A DNA stretch of 64,000 bases from an uncultured Lachnospiraceae bacterium (GTDB lineage: Bacteria > Bacillota > Clostridia > Lachnospirales > Lachnospiraceae). The notes below the pieces were generated by a model. The model worked only from the letters and a program-made list of their open reading frames with translations, was not told the DNA's origin and did no database searches. The first letter of the stretch is position 1. Each line of letters opens with the position of its first letter. Of the stretch, positions 46,541 through 56,341 are shown in pieces. Both the position numbers and the translations under genes were made by a program. The stretch lies in NCBI GenBank assembly GCA_947177165.1, contig CAMWTP010000007.1, positions 43,654-107,653 of the forward strand, in the 5' to 3' direction.

Positions 46541-49500
46541 TCAAAACAACAAACTCTGCTGCCCAATCACCTCAATCTGCGAGCTCACAATCGTCTCCTC
46601 CTCCGCGCCGCGCAGGTGCTCGCCTCTTAGGTACTGCATGCCGCCGCGCAGATTCGACGCGACAAGGTTCAGCACATAGATGTTGTCAAACCGTCCATAG
46701 ATCGAGTCTCCGCCAAGTCCTGAGAAGCAGATCAGCTGCGTGTTCATCTTGTCCGCCATATCCATCAGCGGCTTTAGCAGATGCGCTGCGTTCGTCTGCG
46801 CAAAGGGATTGTCCATTACCAGCACTTTCCCTTCGTTCCGGTCGGCAAAGATATCTGTCTCATCGCGGCGCATATAATACAGCAGACTCGAGAGAATGAC
46901 AAATGCCGTCAGAAATCCCTCTCCGCCGGAGTTTTTGGCAGCCTGCGCCCACGTGATGGGATACTCCCGCTGCGCCTCCACCTTGTACAGTTTGATCTGC
47001 ACGTTTCCGATTCCGACAATGCTGTCGTAAAGGTTCCTGGTTGTGATTCTCGTCCCGAAATACTCCTGCGGGTTCTCATTCTTTTCGAGGATTTCCACAC
47101 CCTTTGCCGTCAGCTCGTCGAGAAAATCGCTGAGTTTTAACTGGTACATTCCCTCCTGCTCTGTCCAGTCGGGAAGCTGCAGTTTTAACATTTTAACGGA
47201 CTTTTCCCTGATGGTGATGGTCGAGTTGCTGTCAATCTGCCCCAGATTGTTGTGCACATCCTGGCAGTAGTCACTCAAAAGCTCTGTAATCCGGCCCTTT
47301 TCCTTTTCGACAAGCGAAATATCCACCGCAAGCTTCTCCATCTGACTGTCGTAGGACTGCAGCGTCGTGTCCAGCTGTGCCAATATCAGCGATGCGCTGT
47401 CCGTCAGCGATATCATGGACTCGAGCGACTTTCTGTAATAGTCCTCCTGATAGATTTCCTTCTGAATCATTTTGTAGAGATATGCGGTCAGTTTGCTCTT
47501 CCTGCGTCCGCGCTCCTCCTTCAGATTCCTGTAATCGCGCAGCAGTCTCCCCTGAAAATCGCGGAGCCCTTTTGCGTCCAGCAGTGTGATATCTGTCTCC
47601 CACTGCGGTTCATGCCTGCACACGAAATCCTCGTACTCTGCGAGTGTGCTTAGATTCTCGCCCAGACCTTTCAGCTTCTGTTCCACTTTTTTGATATCTG
47701 CCTCGATACTGCTGATTCGGAACTGAATCTGATTGATTGCCGCATCAAATTCTGTCGTTGTGATCTCTTCCTTTGCGAGCGGCTCCTCCATGCCGCATTT
47801 TTCAAGCATATCTTTCTTCTTTGTGTTGATGCGGCTCTGGCAGACTGCAGTTTCTTTGTCCTCGTCGTTCCACTGCCTGTCCTTGATCTTCATTTTGTTT
47901 CTCTTGTCCTCGAGCAGAATTTCCTGATGCGTCTCCTCTTTCCCGCTGTATGTGATTCCGGCCCAGTCACTTTCTTCGAGTCCGTATTTTTTAGACAGTC
48001 GCTCCAGCTCTTTCTGCAGTTTGTTGCGGTTTGCGGAAGTCTTTTGCAGCTGTTTTTCCAGATCCTGCACCTGCATGGACATTCTGGAGGTGATCGCCTC
48101 GTATCTTGCCTCCTGCTCCTGCGCAGTCGCCGGAAGCTGGATTTCCTTTGCAGTCTCCTCTGTTTCCGTCAACCGGTATGTCTCATATATGCTGTATTTG
48201 TTCCGGTATTCCAATGCCATCCTGTCCAGCTCCGCGTGTGCGCTCTCGATGCTTTTGAGCCGTTCCCTGCACGTTTCCAGAGCGTCCCTGACCAGTTTTC
48301 TGTTCTGCTCATAGCGCTCCTGTTCTTTCTGACAGCGGTTCACATTTGCCATGCATTCCATGTAGGTCTCATACTCCTTGCAAAACAGTGCAAAATGCTT
48401 CTCGCGCTTCTGCATCTTTTCTAACGAATGCTGCTCCTTTGTGATATCCGCCGCGAGCCTGCTGATGTGCTCTTCATTTTTCTGCGCATCACTTTTTAAT
48501 GTCTGTATCGCTCTGAGAAGCGCCTCCGCTTCCGTCTCCATTTCTGACATTTGTGTCATATTTTTGTCGTAGGCATCTTTTGTTAATCTTTGATTTTTCA
48601 GCCGTTCCCTCTTCTCAAAATATTCCTCGTACTCCTTTTTGCGCACCGCTGTCTGTTCCTTCTTTTCCCGAATCTGCTTTTCTTTTTCCTGCACGAGCAG
48701 GCGCAGCGCTTCCTCGTCCAACAGCTTTTCGTTAAACCACATGAAGAAGCTGACTCCTGACAGCTCCAGAAGTCCGCTCTCCTGCGCTGCCACGGTCTCC
48801 TCGAGCCGCTCGCGCAGTATGATGGGAATCGGAAACGAGGTGTAGACCTCCCTGTCATGCTCCGAAAGTATCTTGATGTCATGTTTTGACATAATTAGCG
48901 CATACGGCAGAAACGGCTGTCTGCGCACAATTTCTTCGTTTCGCTGACGGGAGTAACCGTTTTTCTTCAGCCAGTCCATGCCATACACAATATTGATGTT
49001 GAGTCTGCCAAACAGCGCTGATGTCTCCTCCGGAAGCTCCAGCACTTTTCCCTGCGTTAAGCGCACAAATTCCTTCTGCAGTGCGTCCTCTTCCTTTTCC
49101 AGCATGCGCTTCATCTGCTCGCACTCCGTAAGCTTGCGGTCTGCAGCGGCAAGAATTTTGTCCATATTCCACTGCTCCTTCAAGTCAATGCCAAAATAGC
49201 GCATCATGACAAGCCGCTCGGATAACTCCCGCTCGTAATCGGCTTTTTCCCGCTCCAAATCCGCTGTCCGGTACTCCTGCCTGATGCGCTCCTGCTGTTT
49301 GTCCTCCACGTCGCGGAGCAGTGATTTCTGCCGTTCGTTTGCCTCCTCGAGCAGTTTTTTGTGCGCTGTACAGCTCCTTGTGCACTCCCCGAGTTCTTTT
49401 TGGTACTGCTCCCCTTTGATATCCAGAAATCCCGGCTCATACTCACCGATGATATTTCTGACAAATGTCTCCTGAAAATCCTCGTTAAAGCTGTCCTCGA

Positions 49501-50959
49501 TGCGGTTAAAACTGTTCATTCGCTCTTTGTAAGTGCTGATATTTGTTATGACTTTGATGATATTCTCGTCAAGCCACTGCTGCTTGTCCTCCAGCTCACG
49601 AAACTTTTGCGTTTCCTCCTGATAAGCGGTCTCATTCTGATCAATCTGATCTGCCGCATCCTTCACAAGCTTTTCATAATATTCGCCAAGCGCTTTCCCA
49701 AGTGCCCTGCGCTCAGGTTCCAGCCTGCTCTCCCCCTCATGCAGAACCTTGAGGCGCTCTTTGAGCAGACTTTCATCCTGTCTGATGTCCTCCACCTGCT
49801 CGCTCTGCTTTGCGAGCTCCATCTTGTGAAGCAGTGTCTCGATCTGCGCGATCTCTCCCTCCAGCGCATCCCGCTCCACGCCGATCATATCGCGGTTACT
49901 CACATGGAAACGCAGCTGGTCCGTCAGGTTTACGATCTCATAAGAATACCTTTCGTACTCGATGCGCGCAAGCTCCTGACCGCAGCCTGCCTTATCCGCG
50001 AGAAGCTGGTCTCTTGCAGCATTTTCCGCTGCCTCCATCTGCGTCAGCAAAGCCCGAAAGCCTGCAATACTGTTCTCCTGCTCCTCCACCTTGTCCGTCA
50101 CAAGCTTGTATTCGCCTGCTGACGCGGCAATCTCTGAAGCATCTTCCTTAAACTGGCGGATTGTGTTCCTGCGCTCGATCTTTGACTGGTTCGCCTTGTA
50201 GGAGATCACATATTTTTCTATGATATTCTGAAATTCCTTCATGCGGTCTTTTTCCTTGTTGAGCTTGCTCTCCACCGCGTCCAGAAACCATTTTTCAATC
50301 AGCCCCTTCTCGTCCCTGCAGTCGGCAAAAAGCTTTGAGAGACCTGACTCCTCGAGGTTGATTTTACGGACAATATTCTCCCACTCTTTATAATAAATCT
50401 GATACTCGGCAAGCTTGTCAAAATACTGCTTTGACTGGGCGCTGTTGTTCATGTCGTAGCAGTTGAATTTCACTGTGTGGTCTTTTTTGTAGGATTCAAA
50501 GAGCTGCCTGCACTCGCGGTAGTTTTTGAGCACGATTTCCTTGTTCCGCTTCTCGACCACCGGAAGATGATAGATATCCTGATCGCACCTGTTCGAATAT
50601 TCGCAGATAAAATTAATCATCTCAAGCTGATTCTCTGCGTCATCTTCTGTCAACTGGCTTTTGCGCACCATCATTCCGACAAGGCAGTAACCCGCCCCGC
50701 GGTCAAGCTTCCACTCCACCATGATAAAGGTGGGCCTGCTGGTCGTAAAGTAGCTCTCAAACGGTCTGTCCTTCGCGTCCCTGTAGCGCCTGTGCACAAA
50801 CGGGGCTGTCATCATCTGCACCAGCACCGACTTTCCGCCCCCGTTCTGCAGTGACATCAGCGTGCTCCGTCCCTGCATCTGAAACGTGTCGTCGCTGATG
50901 CGCATTGAATTGTTGTTGTAATTCAGATTGATGAATCGTACTGCGTTTATTTTGCTCAT
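46541..50959 (-). CDS. jetC: Wadjet JetC, SMC/MukB-like ATPase
   Basis: ATG 50959 follows GGAGG; the longer frame has no good start. The 1472-residue protein is a condensin-like ATPase. Walker A QNGGGKS (Lys43, Ser44) is near the N-terminus, two very long coiled coils are interrupted by a hinge-like globular region, and the C-terminal head has signature NSGGEG (1343-1348) and Walker B VLVMDNPFA (Asp1383). The residue after the Walker B Asp is Asn rather than Glu. With JetA and JetB it forms the motor that extrudes DNA loops to sense small closed circles; JetD then cleaves them. It is the last gene of jetA-jetB-jetC. Confidence 0.9.
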   Translation of the reverse strand: MSKINAVRFINLNYNNNSMRISDDTFQMQGRSTLMSLQNGGGKSVLVQMMTAPFVHRRYRDAKDRPFESYFTTSRPTFIMVEWKLDRGAGYCLVGMMVRKSQLTEDDAENQLEMINFICEYSNRCDQDIYHLPVVEKRNKEIVLKNYRECRQLFESYKKDHTVKFNCYDMNNSAQSKQYFDKLAEYQIYYKEWENIVRKINLEESGLSKLFADCRDEKGLIEKWFLDAVESKLNKEKDRMKEFQNIIEKYVISYKANQSKIERRNTIRQFKEDASEIAASAGEYKLVTDKVEEQENSIAGFRALLTQMEAAENAARDQLLADKAGCGQELARIEYERYSYEIVNLTDQLRFHVSNRDMIGVERDALEGEIAQIETLLHKMELAKQSEQVEDIRQDESLLKERLKVLHEGESRLEPERRALGKALGEYYEKLVKDAADQIDQNETAYQEETQKFRELEDKQQWLDENIIKVITNISTYKERMNSFNRIEDSFNEDFQETFVRNIIGEYEPGFLDIKGEQYQKELGECTRSCTAHKKLLEEANERQKSLLRDVEDKQQERIRQEYRTADLEREKADYERELSERLVMMRYFGIDLKEQWNMDKILAAADRKLTECEQMKRMLEKEEDALQKEFVRLTQGKVLELPEETSALFGRLNINIVYGMDWLKKNGYSRQRNEEIVRRQPFLPYALIMSKHDIKILSEHDREVYTSFPIPIILRERLEETVAAQESGLLELSGVSFFMWFNEKLLDEEALRLLVQEKEKQIREKKEQTAVRKKEYEEYFEKRERLKNQRLTKDAYDKNMTQMSEMETEAEALLRAIQTLKSDAQKNEEHISRLAADITKEQHSLEKMQKREKHFALFCKEYETYMECMANVNRCQKEQERYEQNRKLVRDALETCRERLKSIESAHAELDRMALEYRNKYSIYETYRLTETEETAKEIQLPATAQEQEARYEAITSRMSMQVQDLEKQLQKTSANRNKLQKELERLSKKYGLEESDWAGITYSGKEETHQEILLEDKRNKMKIKDRQWNDEDKETAVCQSRINTKKKDMLEKCGMEEPLAKEEITTTEFDAAINQIQFRISSIEADIKKVEQKLKGLGENLSTLAEYEDFVCRHEPQWETDITLLDAKGLRDFQGRLLRDYRNLKEERGRRKSKLTAYLYKMIQKEIYQEDYYRKSLESMISLTDSASLILAQLDTTLQSYDSQMEKLAVDISLVEKEKGRITELLSDYCQDVHNNLGQIDSNSTITIREKSVKMLKLQLPDWTEQEGMYQLKLSDFLDELTAKGVEILEKNENPQEYFGTRITTRNLYDSIVGIGNVQIKLYKVEAQREYPITWAQAAKNSGGEGFLTAFVILSSLLYYMRRDETDIFADRNEGKVLVMDNPFAQTNAAHLLKPLMDMADKMNTQLICFSGLGGDSIYGRFDNIYVLNLVASNLRGGMQYLRGEHLRGAEEETIVSSQIEVIGQQSLLF

Positions 50960-51003
50960 CCTTAACCTCCATACTTCCCCCTGTGGAATCACATATTGAA
51001 ATG

Positions 51004-51088
51004 AAGAACGCTGCCCTTTGCGTTCTTTCTGCCGCCCCAGCGGCACAAATAGTTAATGGGAAGAATGCCTGCCCTTGGGCATTCTTCC
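51004..51088. other. Two hairpins in the jetB-jetC gap
   Basis: Stem 1: GGAAGAATGCC (51059-51069) with GGCATTCTTCC (51078-51088), 8-base loop. Stem 2: AAGAACGC (51004-51011) with GCGTTCTT (51020-51027), 8-base loop. The two loops share the GCCCTT core. No T run follows, so they are not ordinary terminators and may set mRNA stability or processing. Confidence 0.7.
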
Positions 51089-51089
51089 T

Positions 51090-51149
51090 GTGTGTAACTT
51101 AGAAATTCTTAGCGGGCGTCTTTTGGCCGCTTAGAATTTCTTTACACAC
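51090..51149. repeat. Gene-end hairpin at jetB 3' end (shared core)
   Basis: A long inverted repeat around the core at 51109-51134 (GCGGGCGTCTTTTGGCCGC). The arms extend to GTGTGTAA (51090-51097) and TTACACAC (51142-51149), and the right arm contains the jetB stop codon. A second copy with the same core but different arms lies at 51967-52027. Confidence 0.8.
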
Positions 51150-51846
51150 TGAGCACCTTGTGTATGCGCTGGAAATTGTTCTGGTTGAGCAGGTTCCAGT
51201 CCATCAGGTTGTCCAGCTTTTTCGTCGTCTTGATCATCTCGTCTTCCTGCACATATTCAATTAATCCCTGATTTTCGAGGAACATAAAAATATGGTGGAG
51301 GAAGCCTTCCTTCGTCGTCCTTGCCCTCGAACCGCGCTCATCCGACTTTAGCGCCTCATATGCCTCCTGCATGTTTCGAAAAGCCAGACCGTTCTTTTCT
51401 TCCTCCTCGGCCGTGGTATTCTCGACACCGTTCTTTAACCGGTCTGTCACGCAGTTTTGCAGCTCACCCACGCGGATATAGTCCCTCGACTTTGCGCTCG
51501 CGCCCTGTCCGTCATAAAATTCTGACAGCAGTGTCAGTATGACAAACTGCGACAGGTAAAAATCTTTATCTGTGCCGCCGGATTTGCAGAGAATCTCCTT
51601 GAGCTTCGCCTTGGAAAATCCCAGAAAGACATTCTCCTCCTTTGGAATCAGGTAGATGACCTCCCCGTACCGCTCTATATTGCTCTGTGCCTCGTCGCCC
51701 TGGCTCTTGACCAGCAGCTGCACCTGCTCATTCTCCACATACGCCCTGTACAGCCCCGCCGCCTCGTCCTCTTTCAGCTCAAAATGCTCCAAAAGATAAT
51801 AAAAAATCTGCTGGCTCAGGCGTATTTCTTCCATTTCATATGCCAT
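51142..51846 (-). CDS. jetB: Wadjet JetB (MukE/DUF6063-like)
   Basis: A 234-residue winged-helix type protein, the KITE-like partner of condensin-type complexes. The sequence opens MAYEMEEIRLSQQIFYYLLE and has no membrane segment. Its size and place between the jetA and jetC genes fit JetB of the Clostridial Wadjet type. It should bind the JetA kleisin and regulate the JetC ATPase. The last codons form part of a hairpin with the downstream gap (51090-51149). Confidence 0.82.
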   Translation of the reverse strand: MAYEMEEIRLSQQIFYYLLEHFELKEDEAAGLYRAYVENEQVQLLVKSQGDEAQSNIERYGEVIYLIPKEENVFLGFSKAKLKEILCKSGGTDKDFYLSQFVILTLLSEFYDGQGASAKSRDYIRVGELQNCVTDRLKNGVENTTAEEEEKNGLAFRNMQEAYEALKSDERGSRARTTKEGFLHHIFMFLENQGLIEYVQEDEMIKTTKKLDNLMDWNLLNQNNFQRIHKVLSV

Positions 51847-51910
51847 GTTAAACCTCTCCCACTGAAATAAACTATTTCATTCCTATATACTAAAAATGCC
51901 CGTCTGCGGC

Positions 51911-51938
51911 CTTAGAAAATCTCTTCACACTTCACTTC
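51911..51938. repeat. Exact 28-bp copy of the jetA 3' end
   Basis: These 28 bp are identical to 52008-52035, the end of jetA including its stop codon. They are followed on the left by a shortened version of the hairpin core. This shows a duplicated gene end inside the jetA-jetB gap. Confidence 0.85.
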
Positions 51939-51966
51939 ATGCCGCCATCAGCAGCGCAGATAATCA

Positions 51967-52027
51967 GTGTGAAGCTTTAGATTTTCTTAGCGGGCGTCTT
52001 TTGGCCGCTTAGAAAATCTCTTCACAC
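51967..52027. repeat. Gene-end hairpin at jetA 3' end (shared core)
   Basis: Inverted repeat with arms GTGTGAAG (51967-51974) and CTTCACAC (52020-52027) extending inward through AGATTTTCT / AGAAAATCT to the same core as at 51109-51134 (here 51987-52012). The right arm contains the jetA stop. The arms match jetA, whereas those of the other copy match jetB. Confidence 0.8.
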
Positions 52028-53652
52028 TTCACTTCTGCCGTAATAATCACATTCGTGCATCGAATCGTCTTCTCACTGCCGCTCTCGTCCTTCACATTCG
52101 CAAACTCCACAACCGTTCCGTCATCTGACCGCATCGTGCATATCTTCTTTATCTTCTTCCGTTCTGCGTGATTGGCTGCTCCCTTCTCAGTCAGGCCAAG
52201 CAGCATATCGTTTAGCTGAAAATCATTTGCCTGCTCTGTAATAAATTCGCTCTTTTCCTTCCGCAGTGTCTCCATGAAAATCTCGCGGTTTCTGATGAGC
52301 TCCACCATGATCTCCTTGAACACGTCGATGGACGGAATGCAGGTGTCCCGCGCCGCCGCGTCCTCCTCCAAAATATCTTTCAGCTCCATCAATGACAGCC
52401 GCCCCTTTTTGAGCACTGCATCGATAAGAAACGCCAGACTGTCCTCATACTTTTTGAGTTTCTCTTTCTTCTTGCGCTCCAGCTCATCCTGCCATTGCTT
52501 TTCGTCAAAGTCCAGCAGTTCATCCACATCTTCCTCCGCCTTTTTTCTGACTGGTCGCTGCAGCTCCATACACTTATTCAGATTGTAGATTTTGGGAATC
52601 TGCTGATGAAAAAGCGGCCTCAAAAATACGTCCAGATTGTCCAGATACCGCGGATTGTCCAGCACCTTGTCGTAGAGCTCTGTCCGAATGGAAAACCGCT
52701 GAATCAGCGACATCTGCGCCAGCGACTGCAGCTCCCTGTCATACAGCAGCTTTAGGTCAAAATGCAGGTTCAGTATCTTCTGGTGTTCATCGAGCGTCCT
52801 GTTCAGATACCCTTCGATGATGCGGAGATTTTCAAGCTTTTCCTCCTCCTTTGCATCGAGCTTGCGCACATTGATATTCTGCTGTTCCAGCTCGGATGCC
52901 CTGAGCTTTACCATCTCGCGGTAGCCTGTAAATTTCTCCTTGGTATCTCCGATGGTCTCCATGTTTTCATGCATGAGCGCCTCATAGTCAGCGACGGAAT
53001 AGCTCAGCGCATTGCGCCGCACGCGAAGCATCGCCTCCTCGATTTTCTGCAGCTGTATGCGCATGAAATTAAAGACGTTTTTGATCTCGTCGACGGCCTT
53101 GTCATAGCTCTGCTTTTCCAGATGCAGCTTGAAGATCATCTCGTGGATTGTAAGCTTCATGTTATTCTCGATTTCCAGAGTAGAGAGCATCAGATTGTAG
53201 CCGTCCTCCGTCAGATAGTAGGAGGTTCTCTTGACCCCCTCGTCCACATAAATGACACGGTTTGCAATGTAGCTGATGTTCATGCTCCGATACGCCATAC
53301 TGTCATAATCATACCCGTCAAAATACATTGCCCTGCCCTCGTTGGACAGTATGACATTCACGATAAAATCCCCCAGTTTTTTGCAGTCGTCATAGGACAT
53401 GTTTTTCTGAAAACAGCCCGCATTGAGATCGTCGATGTACGCGCCGATATCGTCCATGGTGCAGCTCTCCTCCCGAAGCGACTGCTCCATGATGTACAGT
53501 ATCACCGTAAAGATCATGTTGACCTGCTCGTCCGTCTTCATAAAACCATACTGCTTCCAGGTCTGTTTCGCCATGCTGTTCTGCAAAAGAAGGGCGTACA
53601 TTCCCACATGCTTCATTCTTTTGGAAAACTGCTTTAAAAATTCATACTGCAT
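52009..53652 (-). CDS. jetA: Wadjet JetA, kleisin-like (DUF5716-type)
   Basis: A 547-residue helical protein, MukF/kleisin-like, with coiled-coil stretches (for example about 180-300) and a charged KKKEKLKKYE segment near residue 395. It opens MQYEFLKQFSKRMKHVGMYALLLQNSMAKQ after a GGAG site. Its size, its place ahead of jetB and jetC, and the jetD gene in the same region identify the Wadjet type with a DUF5716 JetA. It links the two JetC heads in the loop-extruding complex. An extended hairpin begins at its stop codon. Confidence 0.83.
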   Translation of the reverse strand: MQYEFLKQFSKRMKHVGMYALLLQNSMAKQTWKQYGFMKTDEQVNMIFTVILYIMEQSLREESCTMDDIGAYIDDLNAGCFQKNMSYDDCKKLGDFIVNVILSNEGRAMYFDGYDYDSMAYRSMNISYIANRVIYVDEGVKRTSYYLTEDGYNLMLSTLEIENNMKLTIHEMIFKLHLEKQSYDKAVDEIKNVFNFMRIQLQKIEEAMLRVRRNALSYSVADYEALMHENMETIGDTKEKFTGYREMVKLRASELEQQNINVRKLDAKEEEKLENLRIIEGYLNRTLDEHQKILNLHFDLKLLYDRELQSLAQMSLIQRFSIRTELYDKVLDNPRYLDNLDVFLRPLFHQQIPKIYNLNKCMELQRPVRKKAEEDVDELLDFDEKQWQDELERKKKEKLKKYEDSLAFLIDAVLKKGRLSLMELKDILEEDAAARDTCIPSIDVFKEIMVELIRNREIFMETLRKEKSEFITEQANDFQLNDMLLGLTEKGAANHAERKKIKKICTMRSDDGTVVEFANVKDESGSEKTIRCTNVIITAEVKCEEIF

Positions 53653-53775
53653 TTTTACTCCATTCTATACACTCTGACTTCATTTTTTGTCAAAAAGTTT
53701 TGCTCCGCTTTTAAAACACATTGTACCATACCACAGCGGATTTTACATCACAAGTTTTATAAAAACCGTAATGTT

Positions 53776-54570
53776 TCAAGACCCGCACGATTTATAATTT
53801 TTTACCCCAAACCGCCATATCAAATAGCAGAACAGCAAAAACACAACGATTCCAAACGGGCAGAGTGCCAGATACCAACTACGTGTTTTCCCCAGCAGAA
53901 ACTGCAGGGGATAATACTGAATCAATGTATAAGGAATCACATAAGTGCAGAACCGCAGGATTCCTTTCCCGTAGATGTCTATTGGATACTTGCCATGGGT
54001 TTTTGCCCCGTATGTGAGCACATTGATCAGCGACGTATCTTCGATGGAAAAGAAACAAAAGCTCGCCTCCAGCACAAACAGCCCTATAAACAACAGCGTG
54101 CCCCCTATCGTCATTGCCGTTATTGTCCAAACCGTCATCAGATTCCATGTTACCTGACTATGCCGGATTCCCAGCACCAGCGTAAAAAAGGCCGTCAGCA
54201 GAGGACCTGTTCTGCCCACTTCAAATCTGCTTCCCATCACCTGAAGAATCAGACTGCATGGCCTAAGCATCATCCGGTCAAATTCCCCGCTCCGCACCAT
54301 TCCCGAAAACACCTTGAATCCATTGCCAAACAGCTCCGCAAATGTGAAGGACATCTGAATGACAGCAAAACACAGCAGAATATCTCCATAGGTGTATCCC
54401 TTTATCTGTGTGAAACCGTAGAATAAGAACTTTATCGCAATCAGTTCACAAAATGCCAGCAGAAACCGCCCAATAATCATCAGCAAAAAAGAAACCTTAT
54501 ACTGCATCACGCTCTGCGTACAGACTGAGGCATACTTCATGTACAATTTTATATTTTTCTTTATCTCCAT
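53776..54570 (-). CDS. ABC-2 type exporter permease B (copy 2)
   Basis: ATG 54570 follows AAGGAGG; an in-frame upstream start at 54624 would overlap permease A. A 264-residue membrane protein with about six hydrophobic segments. The RSGEFDRMMLRPCSLILQVM segment resembles NGTFDKYILRPMNIFFQIV of the copy-1 permease, so the two operons are paralogous. Last gene of exporter operon 2, 4 bp downstream of permease A. Confidence 0.85.
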   Translation of the reverse strand: MEIKKNIKLYMKYASVCTQSVMQYKVSFLLMIIGRFLLAFCELIAIKFLFYGFTQIKGYTYGDILLCFAVIQMSFTFAELFGNGFKVFSGMVRSGEFDRMMLRPCSLILQVMGSRFEVGRTGPLLTAFFTLVLGIRHSQVTWNLMTVWTITAMTIGGTLLFIGLFVLEASFCFFSIEDTSLINVLTYGAKTHGKYPIDIYGKGILRFCTYVIPYTLIQYYPLQFLLGKTRSWYLALCPFGIVVFLLFCYLIWRFGVKNYKSCGS

Positions 54571-54574
54571 GGTA

Positions 54575-55378
54575 TCAGCCTCCTTGTACGACAACTCTTT
54601 TTTCCGCCTGCTTCCATATGACAATCCCTAAAAACAGGAGTGCCGCGAACCAGAATATCTGTTTTGCGATGCACGGATATATTTCTGCGCCAGCGAGATC
54701 TCCGCTGTATATCCGAAACGGAACATTCTGCATATAGGCAAACGGAGACAGCTCCAACAGGAACAGATATTTTTTCGGAAAAAACGGAAGCGGAATGATA
54801 TTTCCTGACAGAAAATCCACCGCTCCTGTCAAAACCATTCTCCATCCCTGCGGCGAAATCGTAAAAAAACACAGCATATAGACAATCATACAAAATGTGA
54901 CTGTAATCCCAAGTGCCAAAAAGAGCGTTAACAGAAACAGCAAAAAGGACATGCCGCTGACTGGCAAAGTCATTCTATACGGCTTCGGCATCAGGAACGC
55001 ACACAGCAATACGGGAATACATCTCATGACCGCCTCAGCGATTCTTGCCCCGATCGTTCTTGAAAACCACATGGAATAGATCGACACCGGCCGGCACAGT
55101 TCGTACGCAATATCGCCATTTGTTATCATTGCAAAGAGATCATTATCTGCCGCCCATGTATTAAAAAGAGCAAACAGCGCTTCTTTCAGCCAGATATAAG
55201 TCACGATGGAAGCATAGTTCATCGGCAGACTGCCATCGGAAGCTTCCGCGATCGTTTTGTATGCCAGACACTCCATCAATCCCCATACCAGCTGCGTTGT
55301 GAGCGCTGTGACAGATGCCATGCGGTACTGCATTCCGGTGGCGAACCGAAGTTTAAAAAAACTGTAATATTTTCGCAT
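54575..55378 (-). CDS. ABC-2 type exporter permease A (copy 2)
   Basis: A 267-residue membrane protein with about six hydrophobic segments. It ends FLGIVIWKQAEKRVVVQGG, very like the copy-1 permease end SFLWKRIEKRIVILGG. A GGAGG precedes the ATG. It forms a heterodimeric channel with permease B and is driven by the ATPase encoded 9 bp upstream. Substrate unknown. Confidence 0.85.
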   Translation of the reverse strand: MRKYYSFFKLRFATGMQYRMASVTALTTQLVWGLMECLAYKTIAEASDGSLPMNYASIVTYIWLKEALFALFNTWAADNDLFAMITNGDIAYELCRPVSIYSMWFSRTIGARIAEAVMRCIPVLLCAFLMPKPYRMTLPVSGMSFLLFLLTLFLALGITVTFCMIVYMLCFFTISPQGWRMVLTGAVDFLSGNIIPLPFFPKKYLFLLELSPFAYMQNVPFRIYSGDLAGAEIYPCIAKQIFWFAALLFLGIVIWKQAEKRVVVQGG

Positions 55379-55387
55379 AACCGCCTC

Positions 55388-56212
55388 CTACATAATGTTT
55401 AATTTCGCATACAGATAGGCTATCATGTGGTCTATGTCCATTTCAGAGCTTTCGTTTTCCAACCCTGCAGACGCGGCTTCAAGGCACAGCTCTTCCAGCG
55501 TACCGTCCACCAGCTTTCGCCCTTTGCCGATCAGAATCACGCGGTTTGTAATTGCCTCAATATCCTGCATGTCATGCGTTGTCAGGATCACTGTGGTCCT
55601 ATGTTCTTCATTCATCTTTTTTATGAAGTCCCGCACTGCAATCTTAGAGACTGCGTCTAATCCAATCGTCGGTTCGTCCAGAAACAGCAGCCGGGGTTCA
55701 TGCAGCAAAGACGCAGCAATCTCACAGCGCATGCGCTGCCCTAATGACAACTGCCTTGTCGGTGTTTTTAACAGATCCTCCAAATGCAGAAGCTGTGTCA
55801 ATTCGTCCAGTTTCCTGCGGTACTTTGATACCGGTATAGAATAAATGGCCTGCAGTAGCTCAAACGAATCAATAACCGGAATATCCCACCATAATTGTGA
55901 GCGCTGACCAAAGACCACACCGATCTGCCGGACATACTCCTTTCTGTTTTTCCACGGCGTCTGTCCGTTTACCAGACATGAACCGCTATCCGGGATCAAT
56001 ATTCCGCTCAATATTTTGATTGTGGTACTTTTACCTGCTCCGTTCGGCCCCAGTAACGCGACCATTTCGCCATCGTTTATGTCAAAACTAATATGGTTAA
56101 TGGCATGAATCGTACAGTACTCTCTTTTAAAAAGCGATTTCGCTGCATTGCCAAAACCAGCTCCGCGTCTTGCTGTCCGATAGCTTTTACAAACATCTTT
56201 CAATTCTATCAA
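55388..56212 (-). CDS. ABC-2 exporter ATP-binding protein (copy 2)
   Basis: A 274-residue ATPase: Walker A GPNGAGKST (near residue 56), signature LSLGQRMRCE, Walker B LLFLDEPTIGLD, and the group marker IGVVFGQRSQLWWDIP. It is shorter than copy 1, lacking the ~60-residue C-terminal extension. First gene of exporter operon 2, located inside the Wadjet interval between jetA and jetD. Confidence 0.9.
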   Translation of the reverse strand: MIELKDVCKSYRTARRGAGFGNAAKSLFKREYCTIHAINHISFDINDGEMVALLGPNGAGKSTTIKILSGILIPDSGSCLVNGQTPWKNRKEYVRQIGVVFGQRSQLWWDIPVIDSFELLQAIYSIPVSKYRRKLDELTQLLHLEDLLKTPTRQLSLGQRMRCEIAASLLHEPRLLFLDEPTIGLDAVSKIAVRDFIKKMNEEHRTTVILTTHDMQDIEAITNRVILIGKGRKLVDGTLEELCLEAASAGLENESSEMDIDHMIAYLYAKLNIM

Positions 56213-56341
56213 AATAAATCCCTCCTGCCCTGCTGCAAAAGCCGGATCAACCGGTTGTCCGTATCCTCTGCCGCAGGAATATTGATTGATTTTATCAGCT
56301 GATAACTAAATTTTATCAGAAAAATAAAAAAAGAGTAGACT

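Noticed and set aside
51004..51149. Hairpins between jetB and jetC as rho-independent terminators
   Set aside because: No T run follows any of the stems and jetC needs read-through to be expressed with its partners.
53660..53692. TTGACA / TATAGA promoter just upstream of jetA
   Set aside because: Transcription would start within the ribosome site, leaving almost no leader; another start further upstream is more likely.
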